DNA from: Halichoerus grypus
Lineage: Eukaryota > Chordata > Mammalia > Carnivora > Phocidae
DNA: 64,000 bases
NCBI RefSeq assembly: GCF_964656455.1
Contig: NC_135726.1
Location: forward strand, 8,752,001-8,816,000
Direction: 5' to 3'
Below, piece after piece: positions 11,036-22,500 of this stretch. The position numbers were made by a program, and so were the translations under genes. Each line of letters starts with the position of its first letter. Positions within the stretch are counted from its first letter, which is position 1. The notes under the pieces are model-generated. The model was not told the DNA's origin and searched no databases. It was given only the letters and a program-made list of their open reading frames with translations.

Positions 11036-13182
11036 CACAACATTAACTCAGCTAAGTGTACAGTGTTAACCAGCAAGGCTGGCTAAAAGAATAGTATAAA
11101 CCAAAGTAACACCACCACCACCAACAACAACCAGTCAGTACCCTGGTAATCTTTGTTATTGTTTGCTTGATTCAATTAAATGATGCACGTCCAAGAAGGG
11201 ATTGTTTTCCTTCTATCTGATGTTTCTTATGCTGATTATTTAGCTTCATATTCACTGGTTAATGTTGGGCATTTATGTCATTTTACATCTTTGATGAATA
11301 TATGTACTCCATGGGAAAGCTGTTTACAGGGCATTTCCCCAGCTTCTAGGTAAGTGGAAACATCTTACACATAAACTCTCAAAACATGGAAAAATTCGCT
11401 TGGTATTTGTCGGAATTGTTTCTAATTCCAGAACTTACTACTGCATTTTATGACATAAATTCTTTGGTTAATTTTCCATCATGCTTTTAAAATCTGCAAT
11501 TTGTTCCAGAAAATAATGTATTTTGCTTCTCAAGTTGGAATTCCAGTGACTGCCCTTTGCAAAGTCTTCTCTTCATTGTCATCTTGAAATGGAAATCATA
11601 CCAAAAGGATTTCCCCCCTTCTTTAGGAAGCAACTGAATACTCGGTACAAAAGCCTGAAATTCCTGAAATGCCAAGGAGGAAAGATGAGGAGCTGGGATA
11701 GCCAGGGGATATATTTTGCACTCCTAACTAAAACAATAGCGATTTAAGTAGCAATCATATAGACACTTGATGAATCCTTTTATTATCGCTAAAAGATTCC
11801 TCCCACCCCCGTTGCAGCATGCTTTTGTGGGTAAAGAGCTCTATACTGGTACACGCAGCTCGTAATTATGTCAGCCCAACCACAGCTAACACTGACAGCC
11901 TAAAACATTGAAGATTTTATACAGCTTATGCTGAATACAGCTTCTTTTATTGGCTCAGAGAACAGGTATCAATTATAATGAGGTAACAAAATTTGCAGGC
12001 ACTGCTCTGATTTCTTTCTCCTCCTTAAGATAGTAAGAGCCGAAAAAGGAGAAAAATCCTCTTAGCACTAACTTATCACCGATTCTTCAAAAGCTCTCAC
12101 TTTGTATGGCTGGAGTGCCATAAAGCTGTTTGCTTACTTGGGTTTTCATGCGGGCAAACTCTTCCTTCCTAAGTGGAAGCTGGAAATTCCTGAAGCACAC
12201 CTTGCCACTCAGATAGTGGAGGCTCCAGGATTAATGGTTTCCATTTGCATAACTGTAAACTGAAGGTGGCCTCCCCCAAGCCCACATCCTCTAAATTGCA
12301 CTTACTGATGAGATGCAAAATCCTCTAAAAGGGTTCCCCAACCTAAACCAATTTGTAAAGTTGTTTTGTTATTTAAAACATTAAAGAAATTAAAGTGATC
12401 GGAATATAATTAGATTAATATTCATATCTTCCAAGCTGCTTTAATTCTAATATTAAAAAGATTAAATATCCACTCAGAGGATTAAGGAAAAAGTCAAGCG
12501 GTAGCAACACATTTACATTACCTTACTGTGCAAATTATAAACCTAATTAATCTAAAGTTTCCTACAAAATGAATTGGATATTCATTCACAGTCTAACACA
12601 ACTTTAGGTACTTAAAATTCACTTCGATATTGTTTCCTTATGTGTGCACTGAGGAGTAGGGCCACGTTTCTGTGATGTATGAATCACATTAGAATGGCTT
12701 CATTTGGGTTCTAATTGGTGGAAATTAAATCTCAACATAAATTTACGCAGGAAAAAAATGAAAGACTTTGTAATCATGTATGTGTGCAATAATAAAACAC
12801 ACTCTGGCCTCCCAATCTAGTTGCCATAGATAAAATAGAAAAAGCAATCCAGTTGCTTCTTCATAAAAGCTCTAAGTTCATGTTTTTCCCCTTACATCGC
12901 GGAGAACATCATCATCCAGAGGTTTCATCCTTTCTCTACAGTCTGCAACTAAGGGCATCTAGTGACTCTGGTCTGCAACTGTGTCCCCACCAACTTCTAC
13001 CACCTCCCTCACCCCTGAAAATATCAAACACGATCCCAGGGTCTCCCGAATCAGTCTGATCAGTTGTGGATTTCCGATAATTCCAGATAGATTAGTAATT
13101 CTCTTCTTACCTTCCAGTATTCAGGCAATCGAATACAAGTGATAACACTTAAGCAATTCCTGTATTCCAGCCCCATGCTAAA
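11036..13182. other. Unique AT-rich non-coding sequence, about 2.1 kb
   Basis: No repeat is recognised beyond a short CCA/ACA run at about 11109-11130. Homeodomain-type TAATTA/ATTAAT cores are frequent at about 12340-12760, and an octamer-like ATTTGCAT lies at 12243-12250. The character fits conserved regulatory DNA, but this is inference. Confidence 0.45.
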
Positions 13183-13278
13183 TTACTGGGAGGAACTGGT
13201 GGCCATTAGAATGTGTTCCAGAATGCGGGCTTACTGGGATGAACTGGTTGCCATTAGAATGTGTTCCAGAATGCAGGC
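13183..13278. repeat. 48-bp tandem duplication
   Basis: Bases 13183-13230 and 13231-13278 are head-to-tail copies of one 48-bp unit beginning 'ttactggga'. They differ at three positions (G/T, G/T and G/A). Because 48 is divisible by three, the frame at 13139-13330 shows a 16-residue repeat (YWEELVAIRMCSRMRA, then a variant). The frame is short and sits next to repeats, so it is probably not coding. Confidence 0.95.
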
Positions 13279-13309
13279 TTTCTCTTTCCAGGCACATGAT
13301 AGGTATTCA

Positions 13310-13615
13310 TCTCCCCATGACTTGAAATGAGGTGTGGCCATCCAGCTCCCTTTGACCAATGTGATCATGCTTTCTTTCAGGCAGGCTCTTTTAGGACCAG
13401 CTTTGGCTTTGTCCTATTCTGTCTTTCCTCTGCCATGGAAACCATCAACACTCCAGAAAGTAACTTTTCCATCAACCTAAGTCCTGGAGTAAAAAGAATG
13501 ACTCACAATGGACACAGACCATGAGCAAGATACGAAACTTGGTGGTTAAGTCCTGAGATTTGGGGTGTTATTTGTCACCTCTGCACACATAGCCTGTCCT
13601 GACAGATGTAGCTTC
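13310..13615 (+). mobile_element. Ancient LTR-like repeat (sense)
   Basis: 'gaggtgtggccatccagctc', 'tttgaccaatgtgatcatg', 'cctctgccatggaaaccatc' and 'aagtcctggagtaaaaagaa' then 'tggtggttaagtcctgagat' match an old mammalian LTR layout, ending near 'agcctgtcctgac'. Family-level call only. Confidence 0.5.
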
Positions 13616-13664
13616 TTAGGACACACCCGTGGGACAGGCACTGATGTCTTCCCCGTTTCACGGC

Positions 13665-13820
13665 TGATAAAAGGAACTCAATTTCTCTAAGCCTTTCTGC
13701 CCTCGTCTGTAAAATGGGAATAACACAGTACCGTTTCCACAGCTGCTTTGCAGGTTTGATTGAGGTCATGCACGTGCAGCACGCAGCTCATGAAAAGCAC
13801 TCGATAAATAGTAACTCTTG
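13665..13820 (+). mobile_element. MIR SINE (sense)
   Basis: 'ctcgtctgtaaaatgggaat' followed by 'gcaggtttgattgaggtcat' and 'aaaagcactcgataaatag' is the MIR core and LINE-like tail in order. Confidence 0.85.
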
Positions 13821-13959
13821 CTGTGAGTATCCGCTTGTAGAGAAGTGAAACTTAGTGCAAATCATTCAACTACTGAAACGAGAGGATGGCATTAAAGGAA
13901 TTTCCGGTGGAGACTGGCCAGCTGTTCACTGACCTGGTTTCCTCACTTCCCGCCTTCCC

Positions 13960-14190
13960 CCACACACAGCGAACTACAATTCCCAGCCTCCCTGGCAGTT
14001 AGGCACAGTCACGTGACTGAGGTGTAGCCACTGTAGCTGGCAAGCATGGTATTTCATGACCTTGCTCCTTCTGGACCGAATCATGTGGCAACCTTCCAAA
14101 GGTCTTTGTTGACCACAGTGAAGCCACAGGATGGAAGGAGCCTGGGTCCCTGGATCACTACTTGGCAGAGAGTAGTTTGTTGATGAGAAC
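13960..14190 (+). mobile_element. Ancient LTR-like repeat (sense)
   Basis: 'gaactacaattcccagcctc', 'cacgtgactgaggtgtagcc' and 'atggaaggagcctgggtccc' follow the order of an old interspersed repeat with an ACTACATTTCCCAG-like start. The 3' end is decayed near 14190. Subfamily not recalled. Confidence 0.5.
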
Positions 14191-14854
14191 ACCTGTTCTG
14201 CATTTCATGTTAATGAAAAACAAATTTGTACTGCATTTGAGACATTATGCACTTAGGTTGTATTACAGTCTTCCACACACAATACAGAAAGTCCTGGTGA
14301 ATCCATTTCCCAAGAAAATCATCCTTTCCCATTGAAAACCAACACTTCTTCTGAAGACAAGATTTCCTCCCAACAGGTTCCAACTTCCAGCCACATATAT
14401 ATTAACTGATTGGCATGAAGCAAGTCAATGAGCAGGGGTGGAATTCACAGCTATTTATGTTATTGTTGGGGTGATAATAAATATAATAGCTACAGCTTCC
14501 TTGGGAATAATGCTGCTATTAGTGCTAATGGGTGAAAGGCTGTGACGTGTGATTTGGGTGAGTGTCCTGTGTTCATGGGGAACATTCAAGGCTGCTAATC
14601 TGGGCTGTAATTTCTCATTTCTCCTCAACTGCTTTGCTTTTTACGGAACTTATATTGATGAATGCAGGTGATAACTGTCAGCTCACCTGGTAAAGCCCAG
14701 CCTGAGAAGTTTAACAATTTATCTCATGTACCTGAAGGCAGTAGGAGAGAGAGAGCCTTGAACAGGTTCAGCCCACCCTCATCTCCCCACGTCCCCTCTT
14801 AGCCCTTGGCCCCCACCCCAATCTATTCTCCTCCACATGTTTTGCCAGATTAAT
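14191..14854. other. Unique non-coding sequence
   Basis: No gene or repeat is recognised. It includes AT-rich text at about 14450-14540. Confidence 0.5.
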
Positions 14855-14994
14855 AGTTTTCTCATGGTAAATCAAATCATATCACTCCTGTTCTTAAAAT
14901 GCCTCAACGGCTTCTTATCTAATTCAAATACAAGCAAAAAAGTCTTCCCAGGATTCCCATTCGTCATCCTCCCGGGAGCCATGCCTTTCGCTGT
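14855..14994 (+). mobile_element. L2 LINE, part 1 of a split copy (sense)
   Basis: 'taaatcaaatcatatcactc' and 'aaaatgcctcaacggcttct' match the L2 block that reads AATCATGTCACTCC then CCTCCAATGGCTTCC in the consensus. It breaks at about 14995, where an LTR-like insertion begins, and resumes at about 15463. Confidence 0.75.
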
Positions 14995-15462
14995 GTCACT
15001 CTGCAGTGTCCTCCTCTCTGAGTTCAGCCATGTGATATGTTTTGGGCAATGGGATGCAGTGGAAAAGTTGGATACACCGGTTCTGAGTCTGGACTTCAAG
15101 AGGCTTTATGTATTTTGAGTTGCTTTTTTGTGCTTTGACATTGCCATGAGAAACTCGGACCTGGTCTAGCCCTGCTGGTCCCGGGAGGATGAGACACACT
15201 CGGAAGAGAATCAGCCTAACTAAAGCACCCCAGGCATGTCAAGCATAGGGCAGAAGCTCCAGCTGATGCTTTAGCAAACCAGCCAGCCCACAGACACAGG
15301 AGAAAGCCCCTCCAAGGGGACCAGCAAGACCAGCAAAACAGCACAGCCAAGCCCACCCTGGTTCTGCTTAGCCCCAAACACACGAGAGAAATAAACCTTT
15401 TTTGCTCGAAGCCATCAGTTGGGGCATGCTTTGTTACACAGCCATAACAACCAAAACACTGG
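14995..15462 (+). mobile_element. Old LTR-like insertion inside L2 (sense)
   Basis: The segment ends with 'agagaaataaaccttttttg', 'gaagccatcagttgggg' and 'tttgttacacagccataaca', the classic 3' portion of a mammalian LTR with an AATAAA signal. Its head has 'gttcagccatgtgatatg' and 'ttgggcaatgggatg'. It interrupts an L2 whose flanks are collinear, so it arrived later. Confidence 0.65.
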
Positions 15463-16040
15463 CCTATGCTTCATTTCCTGAGCTCAAATGACCTGTTTCA
15501 TCTCATCTCATTCCAAAGTTCCAATATGCTCTCTGTTCTTTCCAACCACACCGGCCTCCCTTTGGTTCCAAACATGACATGCTTTCTCTTGTCCTGGACT
15601 CTCTGTGCATATCATTGCCCCTTAATGGAGCAAGGCTATGGCTCTACACTCTCCCCCATGGTAGGCCGCTGCTCACCATTCACACTTCAACTCAAATGTA
15701 GTCCAAGAGAAACCCCTATAACTATGCCATCTGAACTTGGCCCCCATGGTCACTCTCTCTGGAGCATCCTGGTGTGCTGCAAATGGGTTACAGATATGGC
15801 ATGCTATGGATCCGCCTCAGGGTGTTGGCTCCTCCAGGTGCCAGCCAGAGCCATCTCATCCACTTACCTCAGTTGTGCTGAACGAATTTTCTGTGTATAC
15901 CCTGGGGGCGAAAAATTGGCAATTGCTGCTTACATCACTATGCTTACTTCTTCCAAATCACTTGCCACAGCCTAAAATGATCCCTTTGCTTTAAAAAAGT
16001 AAATTTTTTGTATAGATTCTCTGCCTCAACCCATTAGACT
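15463..16040 (+). mobile_element. L2 LINE, part 2 of a split copy (sense)
   Basis: 'ttccaaccacaccggcctcc', 'cttttgtcctggactctc'-like text and 'acacttcaactcaaatgtag' follow L2 consensus order. The frame of about 169 codons at 15466-15975 lies within it and shows no intact reverse transcriptase. The copy is interrupted again at about 16041. Confidence 0.7.
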
Positions 16041-16256
16041 AAGGGCTGGCAAAATCTGACCTGCTGCCTGTTCTTATAAATAAAGTTTTATTGGCACACA
16101 GCCACACCCATTCATTTATGTATGGCTCATGGCCGCTTTCAGGCTACAATGGCGGAGTTGCATAGTTGTTACTGAGACTGTATGACTGTATGATCCACAA
16201 AGCTCCAAATATTTATTATTTAGTCTTTTACTGAAACAGTTTGCTGACCCCTGCAG
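16041..16256 (+). mobile_element. Non-autonomous DNA transposon with AATAAAGTTTTATTGG core
   Basis: The element runs from 'aagggctggcaaaatctgac' to 'cagtttgctgacccctg'. The two ends are imperfect terminal inverted repeats (GGGCTGGCAAA against the reverse complement of TTTGCTGACCCC). The internal block 'aataaagttttattggcaca' then 'cagccacacccattc' identifies a widespread mammalian element. I do not recall its name with certainty. A longer copy lies at 38425-38835. Confidence 0.75.
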
Positions 16257-16365
16257 AGGACAGAAATCTTGTTCATTCTGGTCACTTTTGTATCTCCTGC
16301 AGCTAGAACAGCACCTACCATCTAGTAGGCGCTCAATGCCTATTTGTCCAGGGAGTGGGTGGATT
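16257..16365 (+). mobile_element. L2 LINE, part 3 of a split copy (3' end, sense)
   Basis: 'cttgttcattctggtcactt', 'agctagaacagcacctacca' and 'tctagtaggcgctcaatgcc' are the L2 3' terminus. It resumes directly after the DNA transposon, so the L2 of 14855-16365 holds two nested insertions. Confidence 0.85.
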
Positions 16366-17773
16366 AGGACTCCAGCAGACACCTGTGCTGAACTCCCGTC
16401 TCTGCACCCAGGCCAGGGGCCCGCTGGTTTGGAGGCAGTGACAGCAAGGTGCCCAACTGCAGATCAGCCCAGAACATCAGGACACCTATGATGCCGGGGA
16501 CCCCTAAGTGGATCTTGGATTTCTCAGAAGGAAAATACCAAGGCTACGTCCACTGGCAGCAAAAGGAGTGCTTGGTCTGCATCCGTGGCAGGCACAACAA
16601 TTTGAAAGTTTGCAGAAATGAGAAAAAACTCAAAGTTTAATTTACTCGAATAAGCAATTGATGCTTTAGAGTATAATTATCAGAAAAAAAGAAGGGAAAA
16701 ACCCAACACATTGTTTAGCATACGTTATGTTAATGGCAGGTTAGGATGGCCCACTGTGCATAATTTAGCCAAACAATTGATACCAAATTTTAATATATAT
16801 ATATGATTACAGCTACAGAAATGAAGCACCAAGACAAAACACAGGAGAGCTCATAATAGGCACACGTGAACTCTGAAGGCCTAATTACATCACGGGGGAG
16901 GGTAAACAGTTGCTGCTGAACCAAGCAGAAAATGGGGGTAATTTGTAAACAGGTAGAGTGGCAGTCCAGGTGTGCGGCATGTGCGTGGGGCTGGAGGGGC
17001 TGGGGGCCTAGGGCTTCCATCTGGCTTTGCAAGGATGGAGAGGTTCAAGATCACTTTCCTCAGCTGAAAACGTGACCTCCAAGCCCTAGACAGGTCAGCT
17101 CCCTCCTGGTCTGCCCTCTGGTTCAAAAATAGAAAGTTGAAGACCAGCTTTTCCAGGGAAGCTTCTCCATGCTCTGTGAAATAAAAAATGATCTCCATGT
17201 CTGCAATCTGAGGCAGTTTACTGTGTGTCTTTGTCTGATGCCCTTGAAGACATGAGCTCCTGGAACCTTAGGGAACAGAGAAAGGCCAGTCTATACCAAC
17301 CCTGACCACAAGACTGATATTGTCAGGAGCATTCCCTAGTCAGATGCTCTATATGGGACTGTTTCTTCTATCTGACACCCCTCTGTAGATAGCACATATC
17401 TAATTAGGTGACTGTTCAGGTACGCTCTGGCTCTGAATGCAGAGTCTATGAATCTGAATCGATGAGCTATAAGATTGTTTTCCCTTCATTTATGCAGACT
17501 TGCGAACCTGCTTATGTCCTGGTCACACTGTGTTCTGGCATCATATGCAGGCAGCACGACCCAGCCCGCAGCTTGGGACCAAACATCACCAAGGACCTGG
17601 AGCACAGCTGCTCTGTGATAGGCTACTTGGCATCTGTGTCCACAAACACAGACAAACAACCAAAAAAGGAAGCAAGGCAGGTTTAGGAGAAAGTCACCAA
17701 ATTCTGTTTCTCCTTTCTGAGTCCTCGCATTCTCTTCATTGTGGAGGGAGTTCTTATCTGTGGGAGTCTGGGT
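16366..17773. other. Unique non-coding sequence, about 1.4 kb
   Basis: A short (TA)n lies at about 16794-16804. No repeat family or gene is recognised. Confidence 0.5.
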
Positions 17774-18242
17774 TGTACTGGGTTGAATAGCATCCCACCC
17801 CCCACACCCCCCAAATCCAAGTCCTTCTTAGAATCTCAGAATATGAACTTCTTTGCAAACAGCGTTTTTGTAGCTGTGTAATTATTTAAGATGAGGGTGA
17901 GTCCTAAATCCAATAGGACTGGTGTCCTTATAAGAAGAGAAGAGGCACAGAAACAAAGATGCAAGGGAGAATGCCAAGTGATGACAGAGGCAGAGATCGG
18001 AGAGACGTCTGCAGGCAAAGGGATGTCAAGGATTGCTGGCAGCCCGTAGAACCTAGGAAGAAGCAAGGGAAGACTCTCCCCTCGATCCTTCAGAGGGAGC
18101 ATGGCCTTGCAGATCCTTGACTTTGGACTTGTAGCCTTCAGAACTATGAAAGAGTATTTGAACTATGAAAGAATATGTTTCAGTTATTTTAAGCTACTTA
18201 GTTTGGGGCACTTTGTTGCCATTGCCCTAGGAAACTAATACA
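17774..18242 (+). mobile_element. MLT1-type MaLR solo LTR (sense)
   Basis: The element starts TGTACTGGG and ends AAACTAATACA. In between it has 'ccaataggactggtgtcctt', 'ataagaagagaagaggcaca', 'cagaggcagagatcgg' and 'gtttggggcactttgttgcc'. This is the standard MLT1 order. An internal 19- to 21-base duplication (18141-18159 and 18160-18180, 'gaactatgaaaga' twice) is peculiar to this copy. No clear target duplication is visible. Confidence 0.85.
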
Positions 18243-18514
18243 GAGCCATTTCGAGAATAAAACACTAGAATTTTAGGCTTAACGCAGCATCTTAGATATC
18301 ATCCACAAACACTTTCACTTTATAGGTGAAGAAGCTGAAATACAAGTTAGATGCCAAGTTTTAGGTGACCAAGTTAGAGGTGGAGGCAGGGCCATGCCTC
18401 ACAAAAGCCAGGTCTCCAGTGGCAGACACCTTCCACACCATCACATGCCCTTTGTAATGGAGATTCACACCCCGGACCAAAGAACGATGCAATATTTCTA
18501 CATATAAGGACGGT
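18243..18514. other. Probable MIR remnant and unique sequence
   Basis: Bases about 18310-18425 ('cactttataggtgaagaagc', then 'ggtgaccaagttagaggtgg') look like a decayed antisense MIR. Nothing else is recognised. Confidence 0.4.
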
Positions 18515-18850
18515 ATGGTACATAGGACAATGCCTCCCAAAGATGTCCATCCTCTATTCCCAGGGACCTGTGAATATATTCCATTTCATGGGAAAAAAAA
18601 CCCACTTTGCAGATGCGATTAAGTGAAGGACCTTGAGATGGGGAGATGATCCTGGATTGTCTAGGTGGGCCCAATGTCATCACAAGGGTCCGTGTAAGAG
18701 AGAAGAAGGAGGGTCAGAGTCGGAGAAGGCAGTGTGATGACAGAAGTAGACCGAAGAAAGAGAAGGCATGGTCCCGGAAGCAGAGGTGGGACAGATATGC
18801 TGTGAAGACACAAGAAGGGGTCGCAAGCCTGGGACACTGAGACTAACAAT
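18515..18850 (+). mobile_element. MaLR-type LTR 5' fragment (sense)
   Basis: 'aatgcctcccaaagatgtcc', 'cagatgcgattaagtgaagg', 'atgatcctggattgtctagg' and 'gtgggcccaatgtcatcaca' then 'agggtccgtgtaagagag' follow the order of a common MaLR-like LTR. The 3' portion is missing or decayed after about 18800. Confidence 0.8.
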
Positions 18851-20454
18851 GGAACATTTTCCCATGCAAGTGAGGGAAACTGATAACACAGTCTCTCTTT
18901 CTAGAGAGATCAGCTGGCAAATTGGCCCATTTCCCGAGACATCATAAAGGACATCTCTCTGGAGTGAGCCCAGTAACACTCCAGACTACAAGCCAGACAG
19001 TTGGGCTGGTGTTTGCCAATTGAAATGGAGCTCCCACCTACTCATCATTTAGCTCGAATGTCCAGTGAGCTTCCAATGAGCCTCAGAGGATGTATATCTG
19101 ATTCTGTAAACCTTGGAGAACTCCTTCTGAAATGAAGCACATACATCACCCAAGCACTTCATTCTAATGCATGACTGTAGGTAAACATATTAATCCCACC
19201 AAATGTAAGAATTTGAGGCAAAAATCACATTGATAGGAGCAGGTAACCTTTTCACAGAGCTTGGTATCTTCCAGAGCCCACTGATGCTAATTTTAACACC
19301 TACCCTTTATTGGTGCACAAAGAACAAGTCACACTCCTTGGAGGAAGACTTTGCCTACACCAAAAGCCATTAAAAAAAATTTCTAATTTCCGCTACCATG
19401 CCACCACCTCTATTCATCCGGTAGCTTTAATTCACAAAGTTCATTGTCAAGTTTCCTGGCACCATCACAGGAAACAAGTTATACATAGATTTTTTTTTTC
19501 CTTTTTGTTTTAACTTACGCTGCCATTCAAAGCTACATCTCTCTTATGTTGAGATACAAGTAGCCAGAGTCAGCTCCTCTCACCTGCCCACGTGTCTAGG
19601 AAGCACCTGCCACAGAGGAAATGGCCAGGCTCAGGTGTGATGGGAACTGTCTTTATAACAACAGAGGCTGTCCCGTTACATCACTGAGCAGAAAGGCTCA
19701 AAAGAAAAGGACAAAGAGTGAATCGTGGCAGATAGGCAAGATGGAAGAGAAAATGAGGGGGTTTGGGTATTTGCTCACCATGGAATTCTGATTCATCATT
19801 AGAAAACCCTGGGGCACATGAATGGAAGTATTAAAAGATATTTTAATTTGAGCAATAATTTTGTTTTATATATATATATATATTTATATTTTGTAATTGC
19901 ATATTTCAACATCGTTATCAGATAAATGAGCATTTGAGAAATCCGGATTAAGGGGGAACAGGAGGTGAAAAATCAAATCTGGGTATTCAGTTCCCCTCCC
20001 ACAAATTCTTCCTGAAACAATTCTTGCAAACCCTTCTGCCCAGTGGAACTGTGTGCATATGATTAACTGCACATGAGCCCAACAGCTTGCATATGTAGTT
20101 AATTTGCTCCAAATTTCCATGCTGCATTATAACCCTAATGATCACTAATAATAGACAAACCCACATTTTATTGAGTAAGTAATTTGAGACATTATGATTT
20201 TTATCATGCGAATAGGATCAGGCTGACCAATTTACACTGGGCAGAGGAAGATAAATAACCAGAGAATCGATTTCTCCAGCAGCAGACTCTGTCTCTTGGC
20301 AAAATGATATGCATTGATTGGGCAAGATCTAGATCCTTATAGGCAATTGAGTCAATGAACTTCTGTGTTCCAGACCAGAAGGTTGGGCAGGGAGTGAATT
20401 TCTACCCATAACATGAGGCAAAAGACAGTGGGAAGGCCCAATTTTGGGGACAGT
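18851..20454. other. Unique non-coding sequence, about 1.6 kb
   Basis: It holds a (TA)n microsatellite at about 19868-19884 and T-rich text near 19490-19510. No gene or interspersed repeat is recognised. Confidence 0.5.
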
Positions 20455-20660
20455 ATAGAAGACCAAGGGCTTTGCAGTCGACACACATAGGTTCCAAGCC
20501 AGCTCTCCCTACCAGTGGCTATGTGACCTTCGGTGAGTCACTGAACGAGCCTGAGGCTCTACTTATGAATACACCTGAAAACATGTGCATACAGGTTAAT
20601 CAAGAGGATGCAGGTGAAGTCACCTGGCACATCGTAGGCAGGTAATGAATTAATTCTTCC
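20455..20660 (+). mobile_element. MIR SINE (sense)
   Basis: 'accagtggctatgtgacctt', 'ggtgagtcactgaacgagcc' and 'cctggcacatcgtaggcagg' are in MIR order. Confidence 0.75.
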
Positions 20661-21459
20661 CACACGTTCTGGAACACAAAAGCCAGGATGGGAGAAGTAC
20701 ATATTATATATCCATATTGCAGAAAGAACCAGGATGAATTTCTCATTCATTTCCATAAAAGACACCACAGAGGTCCTTAAGAGAGGGGAAAATAATCACT
20801 GGGCTCCTCTAGGTTCTCTAAACAGGTATAAGCAAGTGGAGGGAAGCAGAGCTTGGAAGTACGGTCTTTATCACTTTCAGAATATTTGCCTGAATCCTGT
20901 CTGAAAACTAAAGCAAAGCTATTTGAAATGGAAGAACAAAAGAGAAAACTCAAGCCCTGGATTCAGATCTAAGGTCTAGTCCTGACTGGCTCATCCCTTT
21001 GACTTCTGTGGTGACGGGGTCTGTCTTTCTGAGTTGGGAGTGCTCTTGGTGGCCTGTTTCTGACCCCTGTCACTTGAAATTCCCATCCTGTGCTCGTGGG
21101 ATCCTGTGCTCCTTCAGTCTGGCAGGCCTCGGCACCCCTGGCCCCTCTAACCAGCCGACGATGTCTGTGCACTTAATGAGCTCATCCCTGCTCCGTCATC
21201 AGGTCCCTAAGGAGGCTTGGGTCTGATAGGACAGGACCGTCTTAGGGGACTGCAGAATCCTTCCATCGGGAAGTAGGCATCTCACCCCGGGGTGCTGGGG
21301 GAGATTTGATAGGAGGTGACAAACAGAGGCTATAGGACAAGGAGGGAATTAGGGGTGGGGAGGTGACAGACCCTGCAAGGGAAGGAAGCCAAGAATGAAG
21401 AGACATCACACCTGAATGTGAGAGGGTCTCTACCTTTGTGTTGGTTTTTATTTAAGTTG
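20661..21459. other. Unique non-coding sequence
   Basis: No gene or repeat is recognised. Overlapping frames of about 67-75 codons on opposite strands at 20969-21226 cancel each other as evidence. Confidence 0.5.
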
Positions 21460-21665
21460 AAGCAAGACCATGAGGCCAATATTTATATTGTGTCAGATAC
21501 CGCCGGATAGGTGACATTATTTTACAATCTACGTGACGTATTATGTGTATCATGGCATTGCATTCTTGCCCTGGTTCTGTTCCAGATAAAAGATCGAGGT
21601 CCAGAAAAGTGAAGTATACTTCGCTGATAATCTGCTAGTAACTAGAGGTGTCCAGATCCACACCA
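21460..21665 (-). mobile_element. Diverged MIR SINE (antisense)
   Basis: 'caatatttatattgtgtcag', 'aaagatcgaggtccagaaaa' and 'gctagtaactagaggtgtcc' resemble the antisense MIR order, at high divergence. Confidence 0.5.
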
Positions 21666-21799
21666 CTGTCCCTCAGACGCCAAAGTCCCTGCTCCATCCA
21701 TGGATGCAGCCTGGCCCCTTCCCCAGGCACAGCCGCTGGGCAACCACCGGCTCAGTTACTTTCTATAATCAGAAAAAAATCCCCAATATAACCCAGGAT

Positions 21800-21965
21800 G
21801 GTGTGAAGCACAGCCTACGAGTGTATCAAGGGTGGCTGCCTGGAGGAAGTAGCTCCTGAGCTACGTTTGGAAAGACTGGTAGAAGTGAGTCAGATGACGA
21901 ATGGAGGATGGGTCATTTCAGACAGACAGAACAGCATGGACAGAGGGCCAGGGATGGGGGAGAAC
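21800..21965 (-). mobile_element. L2 fragment (antisense)
   Basis: 'ctgagctacgtttggaaaga', then 'acagaacagcatggacagag' resembles the antisense L2 segment that reads GAGCTGGGCCTTGAA then GAACAGCATGTGCAAAG in well-preserved copies. Confidence 0.5.
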
Positions 21966-22397
21966 AGCTGAAGAATCAGACCAGTGTCACTGGAACTAGG
22001 ACCCTACCTCACCTGGTTCTTACAGGGTATCTCCCCACTTCCAGGCATTCTTCTCAGAAAGATGGTGCATGGAACAATGGTACTTGGTAACCTGTTTACA
22101 AGAGGCCTATGTTAGGATGGCAAAACCAGTGTCCGTCCCAGCAGAGAAACTGACGCTTTGACCATGGACATAGCCATGAGCAGGGGGATCGTGCCTGAGG
22201 CCCCCCCATCTCTGACCTGCCTCTCCTGTGGGCAAATGTATCTCTTCTAGGTCTGCGTGGCCACACCCAGGAGGAAGTCACCCCTCTGGCTCCTGGGCTC
22301 GGCTGCCCTGTGGCTTCCTGTGGGACCAGCGGGCTCCTTTCAAGCCTCTCTCACTTGGTCCTCAGTGAACCCCCCTTTCCCTGGGAGGTGAACTGGC
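21966..22397. other. Unique non-coding sequence
   Basis: No gene or repeat is recognised. Confidence 0.5.
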
Positions 22398-22500
22398 TTC
22401 TGCAGGCAGGAGATGAGGAAGCTGGAGGGCCCGGGGAGGTTAATGGCTTGTCCCCAAAGACCAAGCAGTGCCTGCAAAGCCAGATCTGAATTCTGCAACC
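22398..22500 (-). mobile_element. MIR fragment (antisense)
   Basis: 'gagatgaggaagctggaggg', 'ggttaatggcttgtcccc' and 'aaagccagatctgaattctg' match the antisense MIR core. Confidence 0.6.

Noticed and set aside
13139..13330. Frame with a 16-residue tandem repeat
   Set aside because: 63 codons, explained by the 48-bp duplication in repeat-rich DNA.
15466..15975. 169-codon frame, plus strand
   Set aside because: It lies inside a decayed L2; no reverse-transcriptase motif is visible.
17774..18242. Endogenous retrovirus with coding genes
   Set aside because: Only a solo LTR-type sequence is present; no gag, pol or env sequence is visible next to this or any other LTR in the window.
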